A stretch of 35,478 nucleotides of DNA, from IMG/VR virus record IMGVR_UViG_3300011118_000016, positions 1 through 35,478 of that record; one strand, 5' to 3'. Position numbers and translations under genes: made by a program. Shown in pieces: positions 8,201 through 15,630 of the stretch (position 1 is its first letter; each line of letters opens with the position of its first letter). The notes under the pieces are model-generated. The model was given only the letters and a program-made list of their open reading frames with translations, ran no database searches and was not told the DNA's origin. The stretch comes from a virus.

Positions 8201-8232
8201 ACGCTCAGGATTAAAACCCTGGGCGTTTTGTT
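8201..8232 (+). terminator. intrinsic terminator inside the fibre cluster
   Basis: ACGCTCAGG (8201-8209) pairs with CCTGGGCGT (8218-8226), nine pairs with one G-U, around an 8-base loop, and is followed by TTTTGTT. This is the best rho-independent terminator in the late region. It would lower expression of downstream fibre genes unless read through. Confidence 0.7.
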
Positions 8233-8259
8233 ATAAAAAATACATAGGAGGTAAGGAAA

Positions 8260-9048
8260 ATGGCAGCGGGAATTTATAAAAGTGGAGTAGCAATCATAGT
8301 AACTTATCAGGCGGTAGCTTGTGCTACGGGCAAGACTGTGACAATGGATGTCTATGATGAGGCACACGCTAAGGATGTAGCGAAATGTGTCGCGGAAATG
8401 ACCGAGTTTGCTGCTACAGGAAGGTATTACGCTACCTTTACCCCGGATGCTGAGGGTGAGTGGTTATGCGTAATGAAGAACACCACTGACGACAATGGTG
8501 AGGTTCTGAAATCTTACGAGGTAGCTGGTCACGATGTGGATTCCATTGGCGATGCGGTGGAGACTGTAGACACCGTAGTTGACGCTATCAAAGCTGTAAC
8601 TGACGACCTTGCAGATGGTGAAAGGTTAGACCTTCTGATAGATGCTATCAAAGCCCAAACCGATGACCTAGCTGACGGCGAAAGGTTAGACCTGCTGGTA
8701 GACGCTATCAAGGCGAAGACAGACAACATTGGTGCGTCAGTTGCGCCTGCCAGCGAGTACGATACCGAGATGGCTAGGATTACTGCTGATGTAGCTACCG
8801 AAGCCAAGCAGGATGTCATTGATGGCTTCCACGATGTGCCTGGTGAGGATGGTGCTAACGACGCTCAGATGCGAGATGTTATAGGAAAGAAATCCGATAC
8901 TGTCGCTGGAGATAGTGTGGTTGCATTAGCAAAACAGCTTCTAGCCGATACAGGTACGACAGGAAGTATTCGTGGTGCTGACGATGATACCCTGAAGAGC
9001 CTTTCCGACCAGCTTGACTCTGTAAGTGCGCCGGCAATGGTAGGTTAA
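8260..9048 (+). CDS. fibre-like protein with internal 18-residue tandem repeats
   Basis: 262 residues, with AGGAGG upstream. Residues 1-85 are an N-terminal beta domain (IIVTYQAVACATGKTVTMDV, then GRYYATFTPDAEGEWL) shared with the protein at 9069. Residues ~95-155 hold near-identical tandem shaft units of the form DDLADGERLDLLIDAIKAQT. The shaft continues with NIGASVAP and a helical C-terminal part. The repeats are also near-identical in DNA (8577-8730), so they could expand or contract. Likely a fibre or appendage, paralogous to 6184 and 7786. Confidence 0.7.
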   Translation: MAAGIYKSGVAIIVTYQAVACATGKTVTMDVYDEAHAKDVAKCVAEMTEFAATGRYYATFTPDAEGEWLCVMKNTTDDNGEVLKSYEVAGHDVDSIGDAVETVDTVVDAIKAVTDDLADGERLDLLIDAIKAQTDDLADGERLDLLVDAIKAKTDNIGASVAPASEYDTEMARITADVATEAKQDVIDGFHDVPGEDGANDAQMRDVIGKKSDTVAGDSVVALAKQLLADTGTTGSIRGADDDTLKSLSDQLDSVSAPAMVG

Positions 9049-9068
9049 CAAAAATGTGAGGGCAGAAT

Positions 9069-9557
9069 ATGGCTGAACTTTACAGCAAGGGAACGAATAG
9101 AATTGTCTATAGAAGCATAAGCTTTGCAACTGGCTTGACAGTTACAGCTTATATCTGGAATCCATCACTGGTTAAAAGCGACCTACAGACGTTTACCGAA
9201 GTTGAGTTAGGTTTGTATTACCTTGACTATAACTTCACTGTCTCTGGTACTTACTTCGGGATATTCTACGAGGATGATGTAGCTAAAACCAGCGGAGTAT
9301 TCAGGGTATCACCCTTATCTACATTAGGCGCTGGCGCAACGGCTAAAACCTACACCTTGACCGATGGAGACGAAGAACCAATAGCCGATGTCGATATTTG
9401 GGTTACTACCGATGAGGCAGGTAGCGATGTAATTGCCTCTGGTAAAACTGACCCGTATGGACAAGTGACCTTCTATCTGGATCCCGGGACAGTTTATCTC
9501 TGGAGACAAAAGAGTGGCTGGAACTTTGATAATCCTGATACGGAGGTGGTTGAATGA
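9069..9557 (+). CDS. fibre-base paralogue with a prealbumin-like C-terminal domain
   Basis: 162 residues. Residues 1-85 match the N-terminal domain of the protein at 8260 (compare YRSISFATGLTVTAYIWNP with YQAVACATGKTVTMDVYDE). Residues ~92-160 look like a carboxypeptidase-regulatory or Cna-B-type sandwich (EPIADVDIWVTTD, then KTDPYGQVTFYLDPGTVYL), a fold used for rigid extracellular modules. Its stop overlaps the adaptor start by four bases. Confidence 0.65.
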   Translation: MAELYSKGTNRIVYRSISFATGLTVTAYIWNPSLVKSDLQTFTEVELGLYYLDYNFTVSGTYFGIFYEDDVAKTSGVFRVSPLSTLGAGATAKTYTLTDGDEEPIADVDIWVTTDEAGSDVIASGKTDPYGQVTFYLDPGTVYLWRQKSGWNFDNPDTEVVE

Positions 9558-10981
9558 GTGACTGGATAGGTACTGGGACTGAAGCTAGTGCGGGTTACTT
9601 GAGCGCAATAAAAACTAAGATAAGGCAGTTATTAAAGGACGAGAGTGGTGTTGATTTTGGGAATACTGAGATAGATACACATATAGGTAATTGCCTTACA
9701 GAAATATCTCAGCGCAGCCCTTACAAGGATAAGGAAACCCTATCCACAACAGAAGGCTCAAGGGAACTTGATATTAGCTCTATAACTAATCTCCTGGGGA
9801 TTCCGCAGTGTATGGGGCTGGAGTATCCCGTAGGCAATTACCCGAGAGATTATCGCAACCACAGGCAGATAGATGCTGGCACTATAGAGATAGACACTAA
9901 TCTAACCCCTGGTGATGCTGAGAGTGTTTATCTCTACTGCCACAAAGTCCATCAGCTAACCGAGCTATTGTCTACCCTAACTCCACAGTTAGAGCTTGTG
10001 CTAATAAAAGGTGTAGTGGCGTATGTTGCGCTGGCTTGGCTTAACACCATAAGAGAGCAACTAGAGGCAGCTATTACCGCTATAACTGGGGTGAATACCA
10101 CTATAGGCTATATGTCAGCCAGGGTAACTCAAGCCATAGACGACTTGACCACTGGAAGGGCAAAGATAGGCTACAAAATCACGGAAGCTAATACTGCCAT
10201 TGGTGATATGTCCGATCGGATAACGGCAGCAATAGCAGATATAACCAGTGGCAGAGATTTAGTCGGCAGTAAAAAGACGGAAGCTATAGAGACGCTGGAT
10301 GCTGTAGCCGCTGAAATAACCCAAGCTGGTGATGACTTAACATCGGGGAGAGCACAGATAGACGATTTAAGGGATACAGCGGATGGGGCTATAGACGATG
10401 TAACAGCCAGAATCACACAGGCTTTAGATGACCTAACATCTAGCCGTGCCAAAATAGATGTAGTGCCACTTTGGGATGACCCGGCGGGCGCATACGCTAA
10501 CACTGCCAGCAAGGAACTAAATGCAGGGCTTAGTTTACTTAGCCAGGCTAGGGCATATCTGAGTGAAGGCTCTACCTCTAGTATGTACCAGATTTATGCA
10601 GCTAGAGATTTGCAAAAGGCAAACACACATATAGCTCTGGCTAGAGGTTACTTGGCAGTAGATGTGGTTACTGACGAATACGCAAGACTGGCAGCAAGTG
10701 AACTAGGTACTGCTAATGCATACGCTACACAGGCTAGGATGTACCTAACTATGGATATTGAGGCACCGCAGTATGCCAACTATGCCTCAAGGGAAATCGC
10801 CAATGCTATGGGTTATCTACACCAAGCCGATATATCTATAAAGAGTTTGGTTCAGAGAGTCAATATAGCCAGGGCGACTAGCAGTTATCATATTTGGGCT
10901 AGAGAGAGCTATGCAAATTATAAGCGAGATCTTAAACGATTAGCCGAGCCCAAGATGTATGTTAGATACCCAGTAAGCTAA
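9554..10981 (+). CDS. head-tail adaptor (P22 gp4-like) with a large helical repeat insertion
   Basis: 475 residues, starting ATGA inside the previous stop. Residues ~15-165 follow the adaptor pattern of short-tailed phages: IKTKIRQLLKDESGVDFGN, LTEISQRSPYKDKETL, a conserved GLEYPVGNYPRDYR, then a hydrophobic helix LIKGVVAYVALAW. The usual closing helix (YHIWARESYANYKRDLKRL) comes only at ~447-465. Between them are four units like ARVTQAIDDLTTGRAKIG (~185-300) and four units like EYARLAASELGTANAYATQA (~315-430). Adaptors form a ring under the portal. The insertion would make long helical hairpins projecting from that ring. Confidence 0.72.
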   Translation: MSDWIGTGTEASAGYLSAIKTKIRQLLKDESGVDFGNTEIDTHIGNCLTEISQRSPYKDKETLSTTEGSRELDISSITNLLGIPQCMGLEYPVGNYPRDYRNHRQIDAGTIEIDTNLTPGDAESVYLYCHKVHQLTELLSTLTPQLELVLIKGVVAYVALAWLNTIREQLEAAITAITGVNTTIGYMSARVTQAIDDLTTGRAKIGYKITEANTAIGDMSDRITAAIADITSGRDLVGSKKTEAIETLDAVAAEITQAGDDLTSGRAQIDDLRDTADGAIDDVTARITQALDDLTSSRAKIDVVPLWDDPAGAYANTASKELNAGLSLLSQARAYLSEGSTSSMYQIYAARDLQKANTHIALARGYLAVDVVTDEYARLAASELGTANAYATQARMYLTMDIEAPQYANYASREIANAMGYLHQADISIKSLVQRVNIARATSSYHIWARESYANYKRDLKRLAEPKMYVRYPVS

Positions 10982-10983
10982 TG

Positions 10984-11015
10984 AGAAGGGATGGAAGTTA
11001 TTAACCATCCCTTCT
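10984..11015 (+). terminator. strong hairpin after the adaptor gene
   Basis: AGAAGGGATGG (10984-10994) pairs perfectly over 11 bases with CCATCCCTTCT (11005-11015) around a 10-base loop. Only ATTAGTATT follows, so it is a weak terminator or an mRNA-protecting hairpin. Confidence 0.6.
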
Positions 11016-11046
11016 ATTAGTATTGAGGGTTGGAGATAAATAACTT

Positions 11047-13242
11047 ATGAGAACATTATCTGACACATTACTAGCAGCTCAGAAGGTTGCTGATAAAGAT
11101 GCTCTTTATAAGATAGTCCTGACTCATGGGGAGAACGAATATACCTATGATAAAAGCAGGATACTTGATATTGACCCGGAAGAGGAGCCATATAGCCAGA
11201 AGGCTAAGCTATTATTAAGCAATAGCGATGGCACTCTTACTGATTTAGACCTCAAAGGCTATCAGGGAGTGATTAGTTTTGGAGCGGTTACAGGTGAGGG
11301 AGATGAGTATTCAGCTAATGCGCCTTTGTGGGTTATTGACCAACAATTAAATTCCTCTCCAAGCGGGCTCTATTGCGAACTATCCTTAATAGGCATAATG
11401 AATCTGCTGGCTGAAGACCGAGCCAGCGAGCCCTACAATCCTGATGAAGATGATGAGGATACAGTCAAAGATTTAATAAATGCCATACTGGGAGCTACTT
11501 TAGATTGTTTCAGCCATTGTAAGGCGTGGGAAGTGGTCTGGGATAGTGAAGATGACTTAATAGATTCCTTCCAACCTAAAGACGGATTTAAGATACTTAC
11601 CAATTGGTGTAGGCTCGCAGTATTGAGGAAACTCCTTGACTTTACGAAGTGCGTAGCCAGACCTGAAGCCGATGGTAAAATCCATATATTCAACCCCACT
11701 ATTTCAGGCGAGGTTTATGATTATGAATATGAGCGGGCAGTTGAGGGTAAGCATCCCTTCTGGTCCAAAGCCTATCGCAAATCATTAGTAATCCCTAACT
11801 ACATCATAGTCAAGTCCAGGAAAAATGATACCGATAAATATGAGGGAGAAGCTAAAGACCAGGACAGCATAGATGCCTTAGCGACTAATGGTTACAACGG
11901 CGAGATAAGGCAATACAAGTTAGCTAGATTACAGAGCGATGATGAGGCTAAAGATATAGCTGAGGCTACAATAGGTAAATACCAACTCCACGCTAATATG
12001 GGTGGGGCTGAAGTACCTATGAATGTAGGGGCTGAGATATTTGACTATGTTAAGGTAACGGATGATAGAGAGAGTGATTACAGAGTAGGCAATGTAGGAC
12101 ATATTAGCAGGCATATTAAACGAGGACGGAGAAGCGGTCATTGGACTATGAATTTTAGCTTCGGTGGGTGGCTCTCTGTTAGAGGATTAGCAAGCGACTT
12201 AAATGTCTACCCTGACGGAATCCTGCCATATTATGAGGAGCTATTTGTAGAGAATTTATACACTACATATATCTATGCCCAGATGATAGATGTGGATTTT
12301 CTAAGTGCTTTTACCGCTCATATGGGGCAGCTTACAGCGGGTGAAATCAAGATAGGAACTGGGACTTTAGAGCCTGCTGGAACCGCGACAGGCGGGAGTA
12401 ATATCACACTGGAGGATACTGGGGCTAGTTGGGATGTTGATGAGTGGTCGGGCGAAGATATAGTTGTTGTTATAGATAGAGTAAAATACACCAGGGCAGT
12501 ATCAAGCAATACGGAAACAATCATTACCCTAGCTGCCTTACCAGATGGAGTAGAGGTAGCGGTTGGCACAGAGTATTTTATAGGCAAGATTACTGTAGCG
12601 TCTGGTGATAGCTACTTCGTGAAAGGCTCAGGCTCGGGTACAGCAACAGGGGGAAGCACAACTACTCTGGAAGATTCATCAAAGGATTGGGAAACAGATG
12701 AGCATAAGGGTAAACAGCTAAGTATTATTAAAAACGGTTACTGGTATCAAAGAAAGGTTACATCCAATGAGGCGACTACACTCCATTTTGACGAACTGCC
12801 CAGTTATGAGCCTTTTACTGGCTTCAGGCTATGGGCTGACTCGGAATTAGGCAGGATAGCAGGCTTCAAGGAAGGGGTAATGCAATTCTATACTGGGAGT
12901 GATGGCGTGCTATACGCTGGTGGTGGCAAAGTGCTCTTGGACAAAGAGGGCGTATCAGTCAAAGATAATCGTCTTTTCCGTGCCTTTGATGAGGACACCG
13001 AGATTGGTTATCTGTATGTAGGCAACGCTGGTTGGGGTATAATTGCTAATTCTGGTAAGAATATAGTTATTGGTCTAAATGCTGACACCCCTGGAGACAT
13101 CATATTCAATACTCCTGATGGTGCAGTGGTAAAGGGAATATCTGATGGTTACACCAATCTAGGGAGCATTGGCACCCAATTCAAAGGCGGGTATTTCAAA
13201 AGCAGATTGAAAATCCCAGTAGGAACTGATATGTATGACTAG
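11047..13242 (+). CDS. tail hub / fibre protein
   Basis: 731 residues, with GGAGATAA upstream. Residues ~1-385 resemble a tail-hub domain: it starts with a beta-rich region (YKIVLTHGENEYTYDKSRIL), then a helical core with Trp, then FDYVKVTDDRESDYRVGNVG and a final FSFGGW. Residues ~440-520 and ~530-605 are two copies of a beta unit, GGSxxTLEDxxxxW followed by SNExxxxLxxLP. The last 130 residues (GDIIFNTPDG, then NLGSIGTQFKGGYFKSRLKI) are a typical fibre end that would trimerise. In a phage without a tape measure this is probably the tail tip or nozzle with fused fibre. Confidence 0.65.
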   Translation: MRTLSDTLLAAQKVADKDALYKIVLTHGENEYTYDKSRILDIDPEEEPYSQKAKLLLSNSDGTLTDLDLKGYQGVISFGAVTGEGDEYSANAPLWVIDQQLNSSPSGLYCELSLIGIMNLLAEDRASEPYNPDEDDEDTVKDLINAILGATLDCFSHCKAWEVVWDSEDDLIDSFQPKDGFKILTNWCRLAVLRKLLDFTKCVARPEADGKIHIFNPTISGEVYDYEYERAVEGKHPFWSKAYRKSLVIPNYIIVKSRKNDTDKYEGEAKDQDSIDALATNGYNGEIRQYKLARLQSDDEAKDIAEATIGKYQLHANMGGAEVPMNVGAEIFDYVKVTDDRESDYRVGNVGHISRHIKRGRRSGHWTMNFSFGGWLSVRGLASDLNVYPDGILPYYEELFVENLYTTYIYAQMIDVDFLSAFTAHMGQLTAGEIKIGTGTLEPAGTATGGSNITLEDTGASWDVDEWSGEDIVVVIDRVKYTRAVSSNTETIITLAALPDGVEVAVGTEYFIGKITVASGDSYFVKGSGSGTATGGSTTTLEDSSKDWETDEHKGKQLSIIKNGYWYQRKVTSNEATTLHFDELPSYEPFTGFRLWADSELGRIAGFKEGVMQFYTGSDGVLYAGGGKVLLDKEGVSVKDNRLFRAFDEDTEIGYLYVGNAGWGIIANSGKNIVIGLNADTPGDIIFNTPDGAVVKGISDGYTNLGSIGTQFKGGYFKSRLKIPVGTDMYD

Positions 13243-13253
13243 GAGAAAATTAT

Positions 13254-14159
13254 ATGAGTGAAAGCCGGAGTAGCGTTGAAGCCTATGGTGAAGGACACAC
13301 TCATAAAGTCAATGCCATCGTTGGTCAAGGTGGGGTTGATTGGAAATCATACCTGGAATATGCAACTGTAGATGGTGCTAGATGTGATATTCACGACCAA
13401 ACTTGCAAAGTAGCGGGATTGTCGGAGCTGAGGTATCAGTCATATTCTAAAGAGGAAGTGAATACTGATACAATAGTCGGCGACTCGAATGGACATCATT
13501 ATCATAAGTTCGATACAGCAAATAAAACAAGCCTTCCGTACAGTCTTGCTAAAACCTTGGGTCAGTGTCCTGCTGGACATCCCAAGTGTATGGTTACCAT
13601 GGGTGCGCCTTATAGATACTTCACAAAGGAAACTTACAGTAGGAAAACAGGCTATGAGATAGCTTCAGATAGTGGACACTATCACATTTACGAGGAAGAC
13701 CACATTAAAGAGATTAAGCGACTTGTAGAGCTGTTTACATTGATGGGAGAGGATTGGTATGACTACTGTTCTCTGGGACATTTCGTTTGCAAGGTTAAAT
13801 CTGGCTATTTTGACACCACACGAACAGTATATGCCTATATCTCTGAAAGTATAGGTGGGTATATTTGGTGTTCGGATGAGGCTGAGGAAGAGACTGAGTT
13901 TCACTATATTGATGGAGTTAATAATGAGAGGGCTATAGAAGGAACTCTCGTAGGTGATAGCGGGGGTTCTGGTTACATTGGTGTAGGCGGAACTTATTAC
14001 TACTATATAGATTCACTTGGCGATAGGAGATGGTTTGAGGGAACTTTGACAGGTATCACTGGAAAAGTTCCTCAACAAATATCTATAAACGGCTCAAAGT
14101 TTTGTTATATAGACGATGATGGGAAGGAGAGGTGTAAAGAAGGTAGTCTAGTATTATAA
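13254..14159 (+). CDS. modular His/Cys-repeat virion protein
   Basis: 301 residues. Three N-terminal modules of about 65 residues each start with a GHxH-type motif (GHTHKVN, GHHYHKFD, GHYHIYEED) and carry a C-x6-C pair enclosing a His (CDIHDQTC, CPAGHPKC, CSLGHFVC) followed by a basic/hydrophobic strand. Then come three ~37-residue units of the form YIDxxGxxRxxEGTLxG, the last ending CYIDDDGKERCKEGSLVL. GHxH motifs bind iron in the tips of several phage spikes and fibres, so a metal-stabilised fibre or spike is plausible. It lies directly after the tail-hub gene. No catalytic motif is seen. Confidence 0.6.
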   Translation: MSESRSSVEAYGEGHTHKVNAIVGQGGVDWKSYLEYATVDGARCDIHDQTCKVAGLSELRYQSYSKEEVNTDTIVGDSNGHHYHKFDTANKTSLPYSLAKTLGQCPAGHPKCMVTMGAPYRYFTKETYSRKTGYEIASDSGHYHIYEEDHIKEIKRLVELFTLMGEDWYDYCSLGHFVCKVKSGYFDTTRTVYAYISESIGGYIWCSDEAEEETEFHYIDGVNNERAIEGTLVGDSGGSGYIGVGGTYYYYIDSLGDRRWFEGTLTGITGKVPQQISINGSKFCYIDDDGKERCKEGSLVL

Positions 14160-14172
14160 GGTAGGTTAAATT

Positions 14173-14367
14173 ATGAATAGCAAAGACAAAATCATTCACA
14201 TAGTCTTACATCACTTCGTAGAGATGGTCTGTGTGGTGGGGATAACCGTTATAGTAGTCGCCTATATGAGCGTGGGAGAGTCTGAGACGCCAATAATTCT
14301 AGCTGCTATAGGCTCTATCGGGGTCATAGCCGGTTGGGACATACATAAGAAGAGCCAGGAGAAATAG
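14173..14367 (+). CDS. small membrane protein, holin candidate
   Basis: 64 residues, with GGTAGG upstream. It has a short charged N-terminus, a first hydrophobic span (MVCVVGITVIVVAYMSVG), a short polar turn, a second span (IILAAIGSIGVIAGW) and a charged tail HKKSQEK. Two spans with a basic C-terminus fit class II holins. It is the first of several tiny membrane proteins after the tail genes, where lysis genes usually lie. I see no endolysin next to it. Confidence 0.6.
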   Translation: MNSKDKIIHIVLHHFVEMVCVVGITVIVVAYMSVGESETPIILAAIGSIGVIAGWDIHKKSQEK

Positions 14368-14380
14368 ATGAGAGGTGAAT

Positions 14381-14500
14381 ATGATAATGTGCTTAATCAT
14401 CCTGTTTATCATTCTAACAACTCCCGTCTGGCTGACTACTGCTATCATTCTAAAAATAGTTTCACTGGTGCTGTGTGTCCTTGAGGATGCCCCATGTTAG
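14381..14500 (+). CDS. 39-residue membrane peptide
   Basis: The ATG follows AGAGGTGAAT. The peptide (MIMCLIILFIILTTPVW, then a second hydrophobic stretch and EDAPC) is hydrophobic almost throughout and would form one long or two short spans. A 15-residue ORF, MLGKVYKWLYTRFWG (14494-14541), overlaps its end and could be a further leader. Possible holin, antiholin or lysis accessory; no family recognised. Confidence 0.45.
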   Translation: MIMCLIILFIILTTPVWLTTAIILKIVSLVLCVLEDAPC

Positions 14501-14544
14501 GTAAAGTATATAAGTGGCTTTATACTAGGTTTTGGGGGTAAGAA

Positions 14545-14718
14545 TTGATTAATTTTTATCATTTCATATTGTGGGTTGTAGGATTCATAGAAGGCGATAC
14601 TATCTCAGATATGCTACGCAGACAGAAGGAACGCCTGGGCATAGTCTGGTGGATATTCCCTATCGGCACCATCGGCGGTGGCATCTGGTTGCTGCTGCAT
14701 ATACTAGAGATTGTCTAG
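14545..14718 (+). CDS. small two-span membrane protein with TTG start
   Basis: 57 residues. The start TTG at 14545 is chosen because GGGGGTAAGAA lies directly upstream and no ATG precedes the hydrophobic region. Spans are roughly NFYHFILWVVGFI and VWWIFPIGTIGGGIWLLLHI, separated by a charged stretch (SDMLRRQKERL). The C-terminus is short. It is a second holin-type candidate in the lysis-gene position. Confidence 0.5.
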   Translation: MINFYHFILWVVGFIEGDTISDMLRRQKERLGIVWWIFPIGTIGGGIWLLLHILEIV

Positions 14719-14728
14719 GAGTAAGTAA

Positions 14729-14965
14729 GTGGGAACTATAAGACTGATAATGCCCATAGAATTAACCTTAAAGGAGTCCGAAATTCTGAACCTGGTTAAG
14801 CACGGTTATAAGGATAGAGAGATTGCTGAAAGAATGGATATAGCAATCAGTACAGTTAAAAGACATTTGCAAGATATAGCCAATAAACTTGGGACAGATA
14901 ATCGGGTGCAGGCTGTTGTTGAGGGACTCCGTAGAGGGTATATCACATTAGATGATTGGAGTTGA
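14729..14965 (+). CDS. stand-alone LuxR-type HTH protein
   Basis: 78 residues. The GTG at 14729 has AGGAG seven bases upstream; an ATG at 14750 is the alternative. Residues 11-65 are a complete GerE/LuxR DNA-binding domain: LTLKESEILNLVKHGYKDRE, then IAERMDIAISTVKRHLQDIA and KLGTDNRVQAV. There is no receiver or ligand domain. It is placed among tiny membrane proteins at the end of the late block, an unusual spot for a regulator; it may control late or lysis timing or act on host genes. Confidence 0.72.
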   Translation: MGTIRLIMPIELTLKESEILNLVKHGYKDREIAERMDIAISTVKRHLQDIANKLGTDNRVQAVVEGLRRGYITLDDWS

Positions 14966-14969
14966 TAAG

Positions 14970-15239
14970 ATGGATACTACAGCGATAATTATTGTAGCTG
15001 TCACACTGACGGGGAACATAGCAGGATGGGTTACTACATTAGTCTTCGCCAGTAGAAACCACTCTAAGCAACAGGGGAAATACGAGCAGAAACTTAATAA
15101 CTTAAAGGAAGAGGTTGATGAATTATCCTGTAAAAGTAATCCTAGCTTCCAACTAGATATGGGGGCTATGATACAGAACCAGCTTGATACTAACAGGCGC
15201 TTGGGTCGGATAGAAGAAAAGTTATTTAATGGAGATTAA
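14970..15239 (+). CDS. membrane-anchored coiled-coil protein
   Basis: 89 residues from the ATG at 14970 (GGAG nine bases upstream). One N-terminal span (IIIVAVTLTGNIAGWVTTLVF) is followed by a basic stop-transfer (ASRNHSKQQ) and a coiled coil (YEQKLNNLKEEVDELS), then a second short helix near the C-terminus. The form recalls inner-membrane spanins or XhlA-type lysis proteins. Role inferred from topology and position only. Confidence 0.5.
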   Translation: MDTTAIIIVAVTLTGNIAGWVTTLVFASRNHSKQQGKYEQKLNNLKEEVDELSCKSNPSFQLDMGAMIQNQLDTNRRLGRIEEKLFNGD

Positions 15240-15326
15240 ATGCCGGGATTAGTCGTAGTAGGCATATTGATAATTGTAGGATTCATTATTGCTACTGTAT
15301 TTGGTCATATATCCTTCCGAGGGTGA
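15240..15326 (+). CDS. 28-residue single-span peptide
   Basis: The ATG follows the preceding TAA with no gap and has GGAGATTAA upstream. The peptide MPGLVVVGILIIVGFIIATV ends in GHISFRG and is one clean membrane span. Its end overlaps the next ORF. It is short, but the coupling, ribosome site and composition are consistent. Confidence 0.45.
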   Translation: MPGLVVVGILIIVGFIIATVFGHISFRG

Positions 15327-15540
15327 ACACATCATCGGCTTCGTGGCACCCGAACACAGTAATATAATAGCCAGGAATATTTTGAAGTTCAGTAGCCTTG
15401 AGGATTTAGAGGGGCTTGGCAAAAAGATACTGGAATATTGTCAGAAAATTAGAGAGGGTGGTATTCCACCTGAAATTACGGAAGCCTTTAAGAATGACGA
15501 GGAGAACAAAGATACAGACGGCTCTAATGAGAAGCCATAG
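15289..15540 (+). CDS. small protein of unknown function at the end of the late block
   Basis: Up to 83 residues. The start is uncertain: TTG 15289, TTG 15301 and GTG 15343 are in frame, none with a good ribosome site, so translation may be coupled to the peptide upstream. The C-terminal part is helical and acidic (SSLEDLEGLGKKILEYCQKI, then ENKDTDGSNEKP). No motif is recognised. It is the last gene before the terminator. Confidence 0.5.
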   Translation: MLLYLVIYPSEGEHIIGFVAPEHSNIIARNILKFSSLEDLEGLGKKILEYCQKIREGGIPPEITEAFKNDEENKDTDGSNEKP

Positions 15541-15586
15541 AATCCAAATCTAGCCCCCTAAAAACTTATATGAGTAGTAAACCATA

Positions 15587-15630
15587 CCCCCGCTCTGCTA
15601 TCTAGGCAGAACGGGGGATTTGTTTTATTT
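15587..15630 (+). terminator. terminator between late genes and integrase
   Basis: CCCCCG (15587-15592) plus TCTGC pair with GCAGA plus CGGGGG (15612-15617), 11 pairs with one mismatch and a 7-base loop, followed by ATTTGTTTTATTTT. It ends plus-strand late transcription and overlaps the last codons of the convergent integrase. Confidence 0.75.
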
